Assembly: GCA_030833205.1 (NCBI GenBank) | Contig: JAURHS010000017.1 | Location: 1 to 36,828 of the forward strand | Source of the DNA: Prosthecobacter sp. | Lineage (GTDB): Bacteria; Verrucomicrobiota; Verrucomicrobiia; Verrucomicrobiales; Verrucomicrobiaceae | Length of the DNA: 36,828 bases | Reading direction: 5' to 3' | Part shown: piece after piece, positions 1 through 8,470 of the stretch | How positions within the stretch are numbered: the stretch's first letter is position 1 | Layout: each line of letters begins with the position of its first letter | Translations under genes and position numbers: made by a program | The notes under the pieces: generated by a model | What the model saw: the letters and a program-made list of their open reading frames with translations, nothing else | Told to the model about the DNA's origin: nothing | Databases searched by the model: none

Positions 1-70
1 CAGTCAGGCGCAGTCAGGCGCAGTCAGGCGCAGTCAAGCGCAGTCAAGCGCAGTCAGGCGCAGTCAGGCG
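1..70. repeat. 10-bp tandem repeat, seven copies
   Basis: Seven head-to-tail copies of cagtcaggcg; copies 4 and 5 carry a g-to-a change (cagtcaagcg). The array touches the left edge of the window, so its real length is unknown. The 10-bp unit is not a multiple of three, so a change in copy number would shift any reading frame. It lies about 190 bp past the stop of the minus-strand azurin fusion gene. Confidence 0.95.
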
Positions 71-261
71 CAACGCGCCGATGGGCGTTGCCTTGGGCCT
101 GCATTTGCGCGGCCTTGAGTGGCGCAGGAAGCTGCAGCACGCGCCGGGTTGTGAGGCCCGGTGTTGCAGCAATGAGCGGGGGTGTAAACCCGCAGAGCAG
201 GGGCTGAGCTGCGCGGGATCGGGAAGCTCGAAGCGCTCCAGCCCGCGGTATTGCGCAGTGC
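70..261. other. Gene-free stretch with one hairpin
   Basis: No convincing gene is seen between the repeat array and the stop of the azurin fusion gene. A perfect 7-bp stem with an 8-nt loop (GCAACGC at 70-76, GCGTTGC at 85-91) directly abuts the array. It could end transcription of the minus-strand gene, but no U-tract follows it on either strand, so a terminator role is only a guess. Confidence 0.5.
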
Positions 262-3200
262 TTACTCCACCTTCAGTTCGCCGTTCATCACCATCCAGTG
301 CCCGGGGAAGGTGCAGAGGTAGGGATAGGTGCCGGGTTGGCTTGGGGCGTTGAAGTGAATCACAAACTCGCCCTTGGGATTGGTCATGTCGGTGTAGGCC
401 AGCACTTCTTCGCTGCCGGGCACATAATGCTTGGTCATGCCCTCGGGGTCGCTGATCATCAGGTTGCACAGGGCGCCAAGGCGCTGCAGTGAGCCAGGCT
501 TGGCCAGCAGCCAGTTGTGCGGCACCACATCGGGGTTCTTGAAGCGAAGGCTCAGGCGCTCGCCGGCCTTGGCGCGCAGTTGCTTTTGCACAAACTGCAA
601 TCCCAGCGCGGCCTCCACCACCAGCTCGCGGCCGGCCTGGCCATTGGCCCAAGGGTTGGGTTGGCTTGGCTTGGGGGCCTGCAGGCCCACCTGCGCGGCG
701 TGACCGGTCTTGGCCACTTTGCGGTAGCCGGGGAAATCGGTGAAGGCCTCAGCGAGGCGGTGAATGGTGAGGAAGAGGTCGCGCTGGCCAAAGCGCAGGT
801 GCACTTGATTGGCGGGTTGCAGTTGTGGCATTTCCACGAACAGGGCGCGACCCTCATCAAGGCGTTGCAGGCTCTGGATCTCAATGGGGTCGTGGCCGGG
901 GGTGTCGGCGTACTTGAGTGAATACTCCGGCGATCCGTACTGTGAGCCGTAGCGGTAATTCCAGCATTGCGCGAAGCAGGTCTTCAACTCCAATGCAGGC
1001 AGTGGTTGATCGAAGCGCAGCAGCAGTCCGTTGTCGCGGGCCTCAAAGGCCACGGGCAGGGCCTGCTCGCCGCGCGTGAAACGCAGGCGTTGAAAGCTGC
1101 CGTCCTTGGGCGTGTAGCTGCCCCAGCCCTGCATGCCGTTGACATAGAGATGGCCGTCGCGGGGATGAAAGCGCGCGCACTGCGGCCCGCTGTCGAAGTT
1201 GCCGCTGATCTTGTAGGCCGCTGCCTGCCAGAGGCCCTGCACCTGTTGGCGCATCATCAGCCAGGCGCTGCCACCGCCGGAGGAGAGATGGATCAGGTTT
1301 TGATCGCCCTTGAGCTCGGCCCAACGGGGTGAGGTGATGAAGACCTGTGAGCTGCAACTGTTGTCCTCGCCGCGAGGCAGGTACATCAGCACGGGATGCG
1401 GTGGCTGGCCGTCCTTGGGGCCGCCTGCGCCGAAATGCGCGCCAATCTCGCGTTCCAATTCCACTTGGCAGATGCTGCTGGCCGGAGTCCAATCGCCTTC
1501 CTGCACGCTGGTGGTGACAAAGCGGCCATCTGGGCTGAGGCCAAGCCCGTTGGGGTTGCGGAAGCCGGTGGCCAGCACCTCGAGGCGGTGATTGGGGCTG
1601 AGGCGGCAAAGGCCTTGATTGCCTGAGGCAAAGTACCAGCGCTGTTGCGCGTCGCGTTCCAGGCCGACGATGAAGTCATGGCCGCCGGGCGAGGTTTGCA
1701 TGGCGGCGCTGACGCGCTCGTAGAAGTCGGCCTCATCATCGCCGTTGAGGTCGTGCAGGCAGGTGATCTGGTCGCGGCCCAGGACATGGATCTTGCCGTC
1801 GAGGATCTTCAGGCCAAGGGGCTGATGCAGGCCAGTGGCAAAGCGCTTCCAGCGCAGGTTCTGCAGGGTCTCGTCAATGCCGCGCAGCAACCAGACCTCG
1901 CCGGTCATGGTGGCCACTGCGGCCTGACCGTCGGCAAAGAAATCATGCGCAGTGATGAAAAACAGGGTGCCGTAGGGATTCTCGTAGGGAAGGCTCAGGC
2001 GGTCACAGGCAAAGGGTTGCTGCAGGCCCAACTCGCCGCGGGTCTGCAACCATTGCGGCCACTGGGCAGGGGCAGGCTGGGGCAGGGGAGTTTCGCTGGT
2101 GATGATCTCAACCTCTGCGCCACGGCGAAACAAACCGCGAAAACTGCCGGCGAGTTTTTCCTCGGTTTTGGAGATCACCTTGCCGTCCATCGGCGCGCCG
2201 GCCATGAAGCCATGGCGACTGTCATTGAGGCGGATGAAGCCGCCGCTCCACTTCAGACGCCAGGCCATGCGCTCCGGGTCAAAGACCGCGCTGTGATCAC
2301 CGCGCCGCACGCAGATGGCCTTGGGCACCAGCAGGCCGCCGCCTTTGAAGACGCCGCAAAACAGCGAGCCCAGATCGCTGGCGGCCCAGCGTCCATCCTT
2401 CCAGGTCACCTGATCGTTCTGATTGCCCCAGTGCCCCTGCTGCCCGCCATCAAGGCCGGGGAACTGTGGCAGCAATTCGGGCAGGGGTTTGCGTCCCGCA
2501 AACTGCAGGGCCTGCTTGCCATAGAAATCGAAGACCCGCTCGCGGTTGACGAATTCGCGCCAGTGGCCGTTGAGGCTTTTGTCCAGCGGCTCAAGCGTCG
2601 GCGCAAAATCAGCGGGCTTGGGTGCGGGGGGAGGCAGACTGGCGGCCAGATCATCAAAGCTCCAAAGGGCCAAGGTGTTGTCCATGCGCTGGCGCGGGGC
2701 GTTGCCCTTGCGCGGCTTCATGGCGCCGCGAGCCAGGCGCACATCATCAATCATTCCCTGACAGCCAATGCCGCCTTCCACCAATTGGCCAAAGGCGATG
2801 TCGCCGGGTTTGGCGCTGCCCTTGAGTGGCGCGATGGGTTTCTCCAAGACCAGTTTGCCGTCCACCCAGATCTTCACGCCCTGTTCCTCCACGCTGGCGA
2901 GCAGGTCATGCCACTGCCGATCGCAGATGTTGACACCGCTGTCGTAATCGCCGCCGCGCCCCGGCAGGTACAAGGCCAGGGTGCCGCGCTGCGCATGGGT
3001 GTAGAACTCCCAATGGGTGGCCGAAGCCTTGACTTCAGAGGCCACCAGAATGTTGTAGCCGCCGCTGCCATTGATTTGGGCGCGGCACTCGATGGTGAAG
3101 GGCAGTTGGTTGAAGGCCGGATCGCCGCGTGTGACCCAGCCGCCCTGCAGGGCCTTGCCAAACTCCGCATTGAGGGAGGGCACGCTCTCCGCGCGCGTTG

Positions 3201-4101
3201 GGCCCGCGCTGGGCCCGGCCTTGCGCGGCGGGGCATCCACAAAGGTGCGGTATTTGGGCCTTGCTCCGGGCTTGTGATCATCGAGCTGGGGCAGCAGCCA
3301 TTGCAGGCCCTCGAGGTTGTCGAGCAGGCGGCCCTGCGCGTCTTCCATGGTGTGGTTGAGGATGCCAATCGGTCCGCTGTACCCACTGGCGCGAATCTGG
3401 CGCAGCACCTTCACATCCTCGGTGCCGATGCCCAGCGGCAGGATCTTGCGGCCCACCTCATCGCCGCGCAGGTCCATGCCATTGAGATTGAGGCAAAGCA
3501 GCCAGGGCTTCATCGCCGCCAAGGCCTTGGGCAGGCGCGCCAGATGGCTGTGGCCGTGATGCAGGTTGTAAACGATGCCGACATGGTCACTGCCGTGTCT
3601 GGCTTTGAGGTGCTCACAGACGGCGACCATGTTTTCAGGTTCACCGCCCCATCCACCATGATTGTAGAGGCCGACTTGGCAGCCCAGTGCTTTGGCGCGT
3701 TGCAAAGTGGGCAGCAGGGCCTGCGCGGCATTGGCCACCTTTTGTTCCTGCGTCTCGCCGCTGTCCTTCATCATCACCCAGAGCTGGGGATGCAGTTTGT
3801 GCTTTGCAAACAGGCGCAGGGCCTCCTCGTGCAGGCCCCAGAAGGCAAACATCTCAATGCCGTGTTTTTGGTAGGCGAGGATCTCGCGCTCGAACTCCGG
3901 CACATGCTCCTGGCGCCAGTCGTAGGCGATCTTGCGCAGGCCCATGGCGGCCACCATTTCCGCACGGGCCTCGGGGCTGCGCTTGGCCTTGTCAAAGGGC
4001 ACAATGCACCAGGCGGCGAGATTGCTGCGCTCGAAGAGATCGGCGGCAAGGCCACTGCTGCCGAGGCAGAGGGCGAGGAGAAAAAACACAAAACGAGTCA
4101 T
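262..4101 (-). CDS. Secreted multidomain protein: TIM-barrel, LamG-like, beta-propeller, C-terminal azurin
   Basis: About 1279 residues. I chose the ATG at 4101 because it begins a clear Sec signal peptide (MTRFVFFLLALCLGSSGLAA); the open frame runs 28 codons further upstream without that property. Residues about 25-310 resemble a sugar-phosphate isomerase/epimerase TIM barrel. A LamG/concanavalin-like stretch follows (about 335-510), then a large region with propeller-like repeats of the kind found in PVC-group secreted dehydrogenase-like proteins. The last about 130 residues are an azurin/auracyanin domain: type-1 copper ligands His1195, Cys1263, His1268 and Met1272, with the last three in CTFPGHWMVM, the spacing known from azurin. 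I see no CxxCH haem motif. An extracytoplasmic oxidoreductase or carbohydrate-related role with the copper domain as electron carrier is inference. It lies 58 bp downstream of the amidohydrolase and may be cotranscribed with it. Confidence 0.88.
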   Translation of the reverse strand: MTRFVFFLLALCLGSSGLAADLFERSNLAAWCIVPFDKAKRSPEARAEMVAAMGLRKIAYDWRQEHVPEFEREILAYQKHGIEMFAFWGLHEEALRLFAKHKLHPQLWVMMKDSGETQEQKVANAAQALLPTLQRAKALGCQVGLYNHGGWGGEPENMVAVCEHLKARHGSDHVGIVYNLHHGHSHLARLPKALAAMKPWLLCLNLNGMDLRGDEVGRKILPLGIGTEDVKVLRQIRASGYSGPIGILNHTMEDAQGRLLDNLEGLQWLLPQLDDHKPGARPKYRTFVDAPPRKAGPSAGPTRAESVPSLNAEFGKALQGGWVTRGDPAFNQLPFTIECRAQINGSGGYNILVASEVKASATHWEFYTHAQRGTLALYLPGRGGDYDSGVNICDRQWHDLLASVEEQGVKIWVDGKLVLEKPIAPLKGSAKPGDIAFGQLVEGGIGCQGMIDDVRLARGAMKPRKGNAPRQRMDNTLALWSFDDLAASLPPPAPKPADFAPTLEPLDKSLNGHWREFVNRERVFDFYGKQALQFAGRKPLPELLPQFPGLDGGQQGHWGNQNDQVTWKDGRWAASDLGSLFCGVFKGGGLLVPKAICVRRGDHSAVFDPERMAWRLKWSGGFIRLNDSRHGFMAGAPMDGKVISKTEEKLAGSFRGLFRRGAEVEIITSETPLPQPAPAQWPQWLQTRGELGLQQPFACDRLSLPYENPYGTLFFITAHDFFADGQAAVATMTGEVWLLRGIDETLQNLRWKRFATGLHQPLGLKILDGKIHVLGRDQITCLHDLNGDDEADFYERVSAAMQTSPGGHDFIVGLERDAQQRWYFASGNQGLCRLSPNHRLEVLATGFRNPNGLGLSPDGRFVTTSVQEGDWTPASSICQVELEREIGAHFGAGGPKDGQPPHPVLMYLPRGEDNSCSSQVFITSPRWAELKGDQNLIHLSSGGGSAWLMMRQQVQGLWQAAAYKISGNFDSGPQCARFHPRDGHLYVNGMQGWGSYTPKDGSFQRLRFTRGEQALPVAFEARDNGLLLRFDQPLPALELKTCFAQCWNYRYGSQYGSPEYSLKYADTPGHDPIEIQSLQRLDEGRALFVEMPQLQPANQVHLRFGQRDLFLTIHRLAEAFTDFPGYRKVAKTGHAAQVGLQAPKPSQPNPWANGQAGRELVVEAALGLQFVQKQLRAKAGERLSLRFKNPDVVPHNWLLAKPGSLQRLGALCNLMISDPEGMTKHYVPGSEEVLAYTDMTNPKGEFVIHFNAPSQPGTYPYLCTFPGHWMVMNGELKVE

Positions 4102-4159
4102 GAGATCAAAAAAAGAATGAAGGCCGTGAGCCCGACAGCGCAGGCTTGCTGACGCGATT

Positions 4160-5440
4160 TTAGATGCCGCCGGCGTTGTGGGCAAGAGTGCCGGCCTTGA
4201 GGATGCCGCCTTGCAAAACGGCCATCAGATGGTTGCGATTCTCCAGCAGGCTGATGTCGCGCATCACATCGCCCTTGACCACCAGCACATCGCCAAGCTT
4301 GCCCTTTTCCAGGCTGCCCAATTCATGGTCGCGGCCCATGATCTTGGCGCCGCCCAAGGTGGCGCACTTGAGGGTGTCGAGCACGCTGAAGCCCACATGA
4401 TTGACGAAGAAGGTCAGCTCCTGGGCATAGGTGCCATGCGGAGTCCAGCCAAAGCCGTAATCACCGCCCAAGCCCATCACCCCGCCGGCTTTGAGCACGC
4501 GGCGGCAGCTCTCCACGCCGCCTTCCAAAGTCTCCTGATGGCCGTCAATCACCCGCTGCGACAAGCCGAACTCGCGTCCGCGCTGCACGCTCCACAGCTC
4601 AAAGCCCAGGCCCGGGCACATGGGCACGCCGCGCTTGAGCATCAAGTCCAGGCATTCATCGTCCATGAAGGTGCCGTGCTCGATGCAGTCGTATCCGGCC
4701 TTCAGGGCATTGCGGATGCCCTCGGTGGCGCGGCAGTGGCCGGTGACCTTCAGGCCGTGGTTGTGTGCGGTGGCCACCACGGCGTGCATTTCCTCAAAGG
4801 TCATGCACAGCGTGTGGTGATCGTTGATGTCTGGCGAGGCAGCATCGCCCGTGGGGTAGGTCTTCACCCATTCAATACCGTCCTTGACCAGTTTGCGCAC
4901 CGCGCTGCGCGCCTGATCCGGGCCGTTGACGATAAAGACAATGCCCTCCATGCCGATTTTGCGGTAGTCCGGGTTCCAGTCCATCAGGCCGCCGGCGCCG
5001 CAGATTTCGCGGCCGCTGGCGCTGAGGCGCGGCCCGAGAATCATGTCCTCTTCAATCGCCTTCTTCATCCACACATCAATGTTGTGCAGGCAGCCGCCGC
5101 TGCGCGCGCTGGTGTAGCCGCATTCCAGTGCGGTGCGCGCGTTGACGGCAGATTGCAGGGTCACATATTCCACCGGGTACTTGATGTCCAAGTCCTGCAG
5201 TTCGGTGACATTGAAGTAGGTGAGGTGAATGTGCGCCTCGACCAGACCGGGCAGAATACTGCCGCCCTGCGCGTCGATGATCTGAGTGGGCGCCTCAGTG
5301 GCTGGCGCATCGGCCGCAGGGCCAGCATAGGCGATGATGCCGTCCTTGATGAGCAGGGCGGCATCGGCAATGGGCGCGGCTCCCGTGCCGTCAATGAGTT
5401 GGCCGTTGCGGATGAGGGTGGTGCCGGAGGCGAGTTTCAT
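4160..5440 (-). CDS. Metal-dependent amidohydrolase, imidazolonepropionase/Xaa-Pro dipeptidase-like
   Basis: 426 residues starting at ATG 5440. The full amidohydrolase pattern is visible: an N-terminal beta-sandwich (about 1-60), HIH at 70-72, a candidate carboxylated lysine at Lys193 (WVKTYPTGD), His235 in GHCRAT, His255 in IEHGTF and Asp327 in GGDYGF, then the returning beta-sandwich. These are the ligands of a binuclear metal site in the family, which hydrolyses cyclic amides, imides or small peptides. The substrate cannot be read from sequence. There is no signal peptide, so it is probably cytoplasmic. It lies upstream of the azurin fusion gene on the same strand and diverges from the L,D-transpeptidase. 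Confidence 0.88.
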   Translation of the reverse strand: MKLASGTTLIRNGQLIDGTGAAPIADAALLIKDGIIAYAGPAADAPATEAPTQIIDAQGGSILPGLVEAHIHLTYFNVTELQDLDIKYPVEYVTLQSAVNARTALECGYTSARSGGCLHNIDVWMKKAIEEDMILGPRLSASGREICGAGGLMDWNPDYRKIGMEGIVFIVNGPDQARSAVRKLVKDGIEWVKTYPTGDAASPDINDHHTLCMTFEEMHAVVATAHNHGLKVTGHCRATEGIRNALKAGYDCIEHGTFMDDECLDLMLKRGVPMCPGLGFELWSVQRGREFGLSQRVIDGHQETLEGGVESCRRVLKAGGVMGLGGDYGFGWTPHGTYAQELTFFVNHVGFSVLDTLKCATLGGAKIMGRDHELGSLEKGKLGDVLVVKGDVMRDISLLENRNHLMAVLQGGILKAGTLAHNAGGI

Positions 5441-5577
5441 GGTGAGAAGGGTCGAGGGTGCAGCCGCCCCCGTTGGGGCAGGGGAACAAAACGTCCTAGG
5501 CCGGAGACTTTACTGGGTTGATTGCTTAACAGGAGTAAATCAAGCGGTCTTGCGGCGGCTTGCCGGTCTCGCTTTGC
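5441..5577. other. Divergent intergenic region, amidohydrolase / L,D-transpeptidase
   Basis: This stretch separates two divergently transcribed genes. It holds a small hairpin (GCCCC 5466-5470, GGGGC 5475-5479, 4-nt loop) that would lie in the leader of the minus-strand amidohydrolase transcript. I could not find a convincing minus-strand promoter; the plus-strand promoter lies just to its right. Confidence 0.5.
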
Positions 5578-5606
5578 TTGCGACATCGCCGTGCTTCTGC
5601 TAAACT
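5578..5606 (+). promoter_or_regulatory. Sigma-70-type promoter for L,D-transpeptidase gene
   Basis: TTGCGA (5578-5583) and TAAACT (5601-5606) are separated by exactly 17 bp. Transcription would start near 5613, only a few bases before the GTG at 5620 that begins the lipoprotein signal. This gives a very short leader and supports GTG over the upstream TTG as the start. Confidence 0.55.
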
Positions 5607-5619
5607 GATCACCCCTTTC

Positions 5620-6477
5620 GTGCGTCTTTCCCTTTTCCTGCCCCCACTGTTGAGCCTGGCCCTTGTCGCCTTGCTGGTGGGTTGTCGCAGCGCTCCCCCG
5701 CCGCCTCCCCCACCGCCATCGCGGCCGGCCAAGGGTCTCTGGGAATGGCGGGCTGACGGCAAGCCCATCACTGGGTTGCGGGTCTCCGTGGATGAACAAC
5801 TCTTGCGCATCTACAGCGGCACTGAGGAGGTTGGCGTCAGCTACATCGCCTCGGGGCTGCGCAGTTTTCCCACGCCCATCGGCGAGTTTCGGGTGCTGGA
5901 GAAGGTGGCGGACAAGGTCTCCAATCTCTATGGCAAGAGTTACGATGCGCAGGGCAAGCTGGTGAACTCGGACTTCAAGCAGGGCCGCGACTTGCTGCCT
6001 CCAGGCGGGCGCTTTGAGCCTGCCAAAATGACTTACTTCCTGCGCCTGAGCAATGATGGCCTGGGTTTGCATGTGGGGCCAATTCCCTCGCCAGGCCGCC
6101 GTGCCTCGCACGGTTGCATCCGCATGCCGCAGAGTTTTGCCGCCAAGCTTTTTCGGGCAACGGCGCTGGGCACGCCGGTGAGCATTGCCGGCAATGGGCC
6201 GGATTACGCCAGTTATCTCAAGCAGTCGCAGCTGCGCACACGCGAGAACGCCGCCAAACTGGCGGCAGCGCAGCTCAAGGCCCAAGAGGCAGCCGCCGAG
6301 ATGCGAGCGGCCACCGGCCTCTCAGCCAATGATCCCAACGGGCCGGCCACGGCTGTTGGAGGACCGACGGCAGCGCCTGCTGCAGCTGGGATTGCGCCCG
6401 CCTCTCCTTCGGGGGCAGCGCCGGCAGCAAGCGGGGCATCCCCATCTGGGGCGCCCTTGGCGCCGCCTGCGCGGTGA
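5620..6477 (+). CDS. L,D-transpeptidase (YkuD family) lipoprotein
   Basis: 285 residues from GTG 5620. An upstream TTG at 5560 is in frame but would lie before the predicted promoter. The start is a lipoprotein signal with lipobox LLVGC (Cys22), followed by an unbroken run of eight prolines that probably reaches into the periplasm. The YkuD domain spans about residues 45-170; its catalytic motif SHGCIRMP gives His164 and Cys166. Enzymes of this family form 3-3 peptidoglycan cross-links or attach proteins to peptidoglycan. Residues after about 220 are low-complexity Ala/Pro/Gly. It is a single-gene unit followed by a gap before the cyclic-nucleotide-binding protein. Confidence 0.9.
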   Translation: MRLSLFLPPLLSLALVALLVGCRSAPPPPPPPPSRPAKGLWEWRADGKPITGLRVSVDEQLLRIYSGTEEVGVSYIASGLRSFPTPIGEFRVLEKVADKVSNLYGKSYDAQGKLVNSDFKQGRDLLPPGGRFEPAKMTYFLRLSNDGLGLHVGPIPSPGRRASHGCIRMPQSFAAKLFRATALGTPVSIAGNGPDYASYLKQSQLRTRENAAKLAAAQLKAQEAAAEMRAATGLSANDPNGPATAVGGPTAAPAAAGIAPASPSGAAPAASGASPSGAPLAPPAR

Positions 6478-6517
6478 TTTGAAGGAGGCGAAATCGCAGC
6501 AACGGCTCAAAAAAAGC

Positions 6518-6546
6518 TTAATGTTTGTTGGATGATGCCGTATCCT
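6518..6546 (+). promoter_or_regulatory. Possible promoter for cNMP-binding gene
   Basis: TTAATG (6518-6523) and TATCCT (6541-6546) are 17 bp apart and 19 bp before the ATG. The -35 match is poor, so this is a weak call. Confidence 0.25.
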
Positions 6547-6565
6547 CGGATTACTCAACGCCTCG

Positions 6566-7144
6566 ATGAAAGAATTTGCCTACATCCATGAGGACGGCAG
6601 CCTGCCGGCGCCTCTCAAGGCCGTGCCGTTTCTCAACAGCTTCACCGAGGAGCAGTTGGACGATGTGCTGCGTTCCTCTTCGTTGATTCAGTGTGACCTG
6701 GGCGACAGCATCATCGAGGAAGGCAGCATCGACAGCCGCATTTATATTCTGCTCAGCGGGGCGCTTGAGGTGCGCGTGGGCGGTAAGCGGGTGGCCGACA
6801 TCAAGCACACCGGCGATGTGTTTGGCGAACTGGCCCTGGTCAATCAGGACAAGCGCAGTGCCTCGGTGATTGCCGTGGCCCCCTCCCTCTGCCTGGCCGT
6901 GGACCAGAAGTTCCTGCAGGCCATGCATCCTCGCGAGGAAGATCCGGCCTTCCATGCCGCCCTGTTTGAGTTTGTGGCCCGCCTCATCACCAAGAAGCTT
7001 GATGCCACCTCCCGCCGTCTGGCCGAGGTGGAAAAAGAGCTGCGCCAGCTCAAGGGCGATGCCCCGTCAAGCGCCGAGGCTGCCGCTTTGCCAGCAGTCG
7101 TCAAGCCCTCAAAGAGCAAGGGCAAACGCGGCAAATCGCGCTGA
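6566..7144 (+). CDS. Cyclic-nucleotide-binding domain protein without DNA-binding domain
   Basis: 192 residues. Residues about 15-120 form a CRP-like cNMP-binding beta-roll (for example FLNSFTEEQLDDVL, ILLSGALEVRVGG and GDVFGELALVNQDKRSASV, the last matching the phosphate-binding cassette). After it come an amphipathic helix (about 120-160) and a lysine-rich tail (SKSKGKRGKSR). There is no helix-turn-helix, so it is not a standard CRP/FNR regulator; it is more likely a stand-alone sensor or a partner for another protein. The PBC arginine-serine pair (RSAS) is present, consistent with nucleotide binding. No ribosome-binding site is seen before the ATG. Confidence 0.85.
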   Translation: MKEFAYIHEDGSLPAPLKAVPFLNSFTEEQLDDVLRSSSLIQCDLGDSIIEEGSIDSRIYILLSGALEVRVGGKRVADIKHTGDVFGELALVNQDKRSASVIAVAPSLCLAVDQKFLQAMHPREEDPAFHAALFEFVARLITKKLDATSRRLAEVEKELRQLKGDAPSSAEAAALPAVVKPSKSKGKRGKSR

Positions 7145-7195
7145 TTCATTGCCCACAGCAAAGGCGTCAAATCGGCGCCACAAGGTGACGCCGCC

Positions 7196-8470
7196 ATGCC
7201 CTCCAATCCCGACCATCACTGGCTGCACGGGCAACTGCAGGACTGGCAAGCCGAGGGCCTGATCAGCGCGGAGTCGGCCGAGGCCCTGCGCCTGCGCCAT
7301 CCGCTTGGAGAGGCGGCCGGCATCAATTCCCCGCGTCAGTGGTTGCTCGGCGGCCTAGGCGTGGCGCTGGTGGCCATCGGCATCTTGGTCATTCTGGGCC
7401 ATAATTGGGATCACTTCAGTCGTGCCACGCGTCTGGCCATGGCCTTTTTGCCGCTGGGCATCGCGCAGTGGTTCTGCCTGCGCGTGTTGCAGGATCCGCA
7501 ATGCCCCTCTGCGCGCCGAGAGGGCCTGGCCCTGGCTCAGGCCGTCTTGGCCGGCAGCGCTTTGGCCATTGTCACTCAGGTGTATCACATTGGCGGGCAT
7601 TGGACCACGCTGTTGCAGGCCTGGATGCTGTTGATTCTACCGCTGGCCTGGGCCCTGCAATCCACGGCCGTGAGCCTGCTTTACCTGGCGGGCATCACCT
7701 TCTGGGCGTTGAACCAATGGTCGTTGTCCCTGCCTTTGCAGGACAGTGCGCTTCGCTTCCCACTTCTGCTCCTGGGCCTGTGGCCGCTTCGAGACGCCTT
7801 GGTGCGGCACTGGGCCGGGTTGAGCAGCCTCGCCATCTATTCCGGCATGATGGCCGCCGTGCAGAGCTGCGCCATGCGCATCGAACTGGTCAAGGATGAT
7901 GCCTTTGTTTGGCTGGCGGTGTTGCTGGCCTCCTGCTTCTGGCTGCTGCCTGCACGCCGTGATGGCGCCAGGGAAATGAGCAGCCAACCGCACTGGTTGC
8001 TCGGCCGCGCCGTGCTGCTGGTCTTTGGCCTTGGCCTCACTTTCGCCGACTTGGCGCGCAGCAATTTTAAAGCGGCTGCCACACTGATTGAACTGCCGGT
8101 GGGTTGGGTGCTGCTGGGGGTCAACGCGGGTCTGATGGCTTTGGCTTGGAGGCGTGGGCGCATTGAGGCCTTGTATCTCGCGGCCCTGCCATGGTTGGCG
8201 CTGGCGATGGGTCTGCTGAATCTGCGCAGCTACGGCAGCCTGGTCATGGTTGCCTATTTGGCAGCTCACGGCCTGCGCCTCGCCCTCAGACCTGATCAAC
8301 TCGGCGAGGACCGCGCCCGGCAGGGAGCCTTGCTGCTCAGTGCCCTGGTGGCCACACGCCTGATGGAAAGCCATTGGTCCGCCTTGGCCAAGGGCCTGGG
8401 CTTTGTGGCCGTGGGCCTGACCTTTCTGGCTTATCAACGCTTCCTTGGCCGCCGCTTGTCACGCTCATGA
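7196..8470 (+). CDS. DUF2157 multi-pass membrane protein
   Basis: 424 residues. The soluble N-terminus (about 1-45) contains the DUF2157 pattern of a helix with LISAESAEAL, then many hydrophobic segments follow (roughly ten or more), starting at LLGGLGVALVAIGILVILGHNW. AAGGTG lies 9 bp before the ATG, one of the few good ribosome-binding sites in the window. The gene overlaps the next one in an ATGA junction. DUF2157 proteins are usually paired with a GDYXXLXY protein, as here. Their function is unknown. Confidence 0.88.
   Translation: MPSNPDHHWLHGQLQDWQAEGLISAESAEALRLRHPLGEAAGINSPRQWLLGGLGVALVAIGILVILGHNWDHFSRATRLAMAFLPLGIAQWFCLRVLQDPQCPSARREGLALAQAVLAGSALAIVTQVYHIGGHWTTLLQAWMLLILPLAWALQSTAVSLLYLAGITFWALNQWSLSLPLQDSALRFPLLLLGLWPLRDALVRHWAGLSSLAIYSGMMAAVQSCAMRIELVKDDAFVWLAVLLASCFWLLPARRDGAREMSSQPHWLLGRAVLLVFGLGLTFADLARSNFKAAATLIELPVGWVLLGVNAGLMALAWRRGRIEALYLAALPWLALAMGLLNLRSYGSLVMVAYLAAHGLRLALRPDQLGEDRARQGALLLSALVATRLMESHWSALAKGLGFVAVGLTFLAYQRFLGRRLSRS

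Noticed and set aside
1..70. CRISPR array at the left edge
   Set aside because: The units are 10 bp with no spacers between them, and there are no cas genes in the window.
44..652. Minus-strand ORF spanning the repeat array
   Set aside because: It starts inside the azurin gene in another frame and its product is low-complexity Arg/Pro/Ala sequence.
1645..4152. 835-codon plus-strand ORF opposite the azurin fusion gene
   Set aside because: It is a high-GC antisense shadow; the translation is rich in Ala/Gly/His with no domain, while the minus strand has clear domains and a signal peptide.
4178..5521. 447-codon plus-strand ORF opposite the amidohydrolase
   Set aside because: Antisense shadow; the amidohydrolase frame carries all metal-site motifs.
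7637..8437. 266-codon minus-strand ORF opposite the DUF2157 gene
   Set aside because: Gln/His/Ala-rich shadow of a membrane protein gene.
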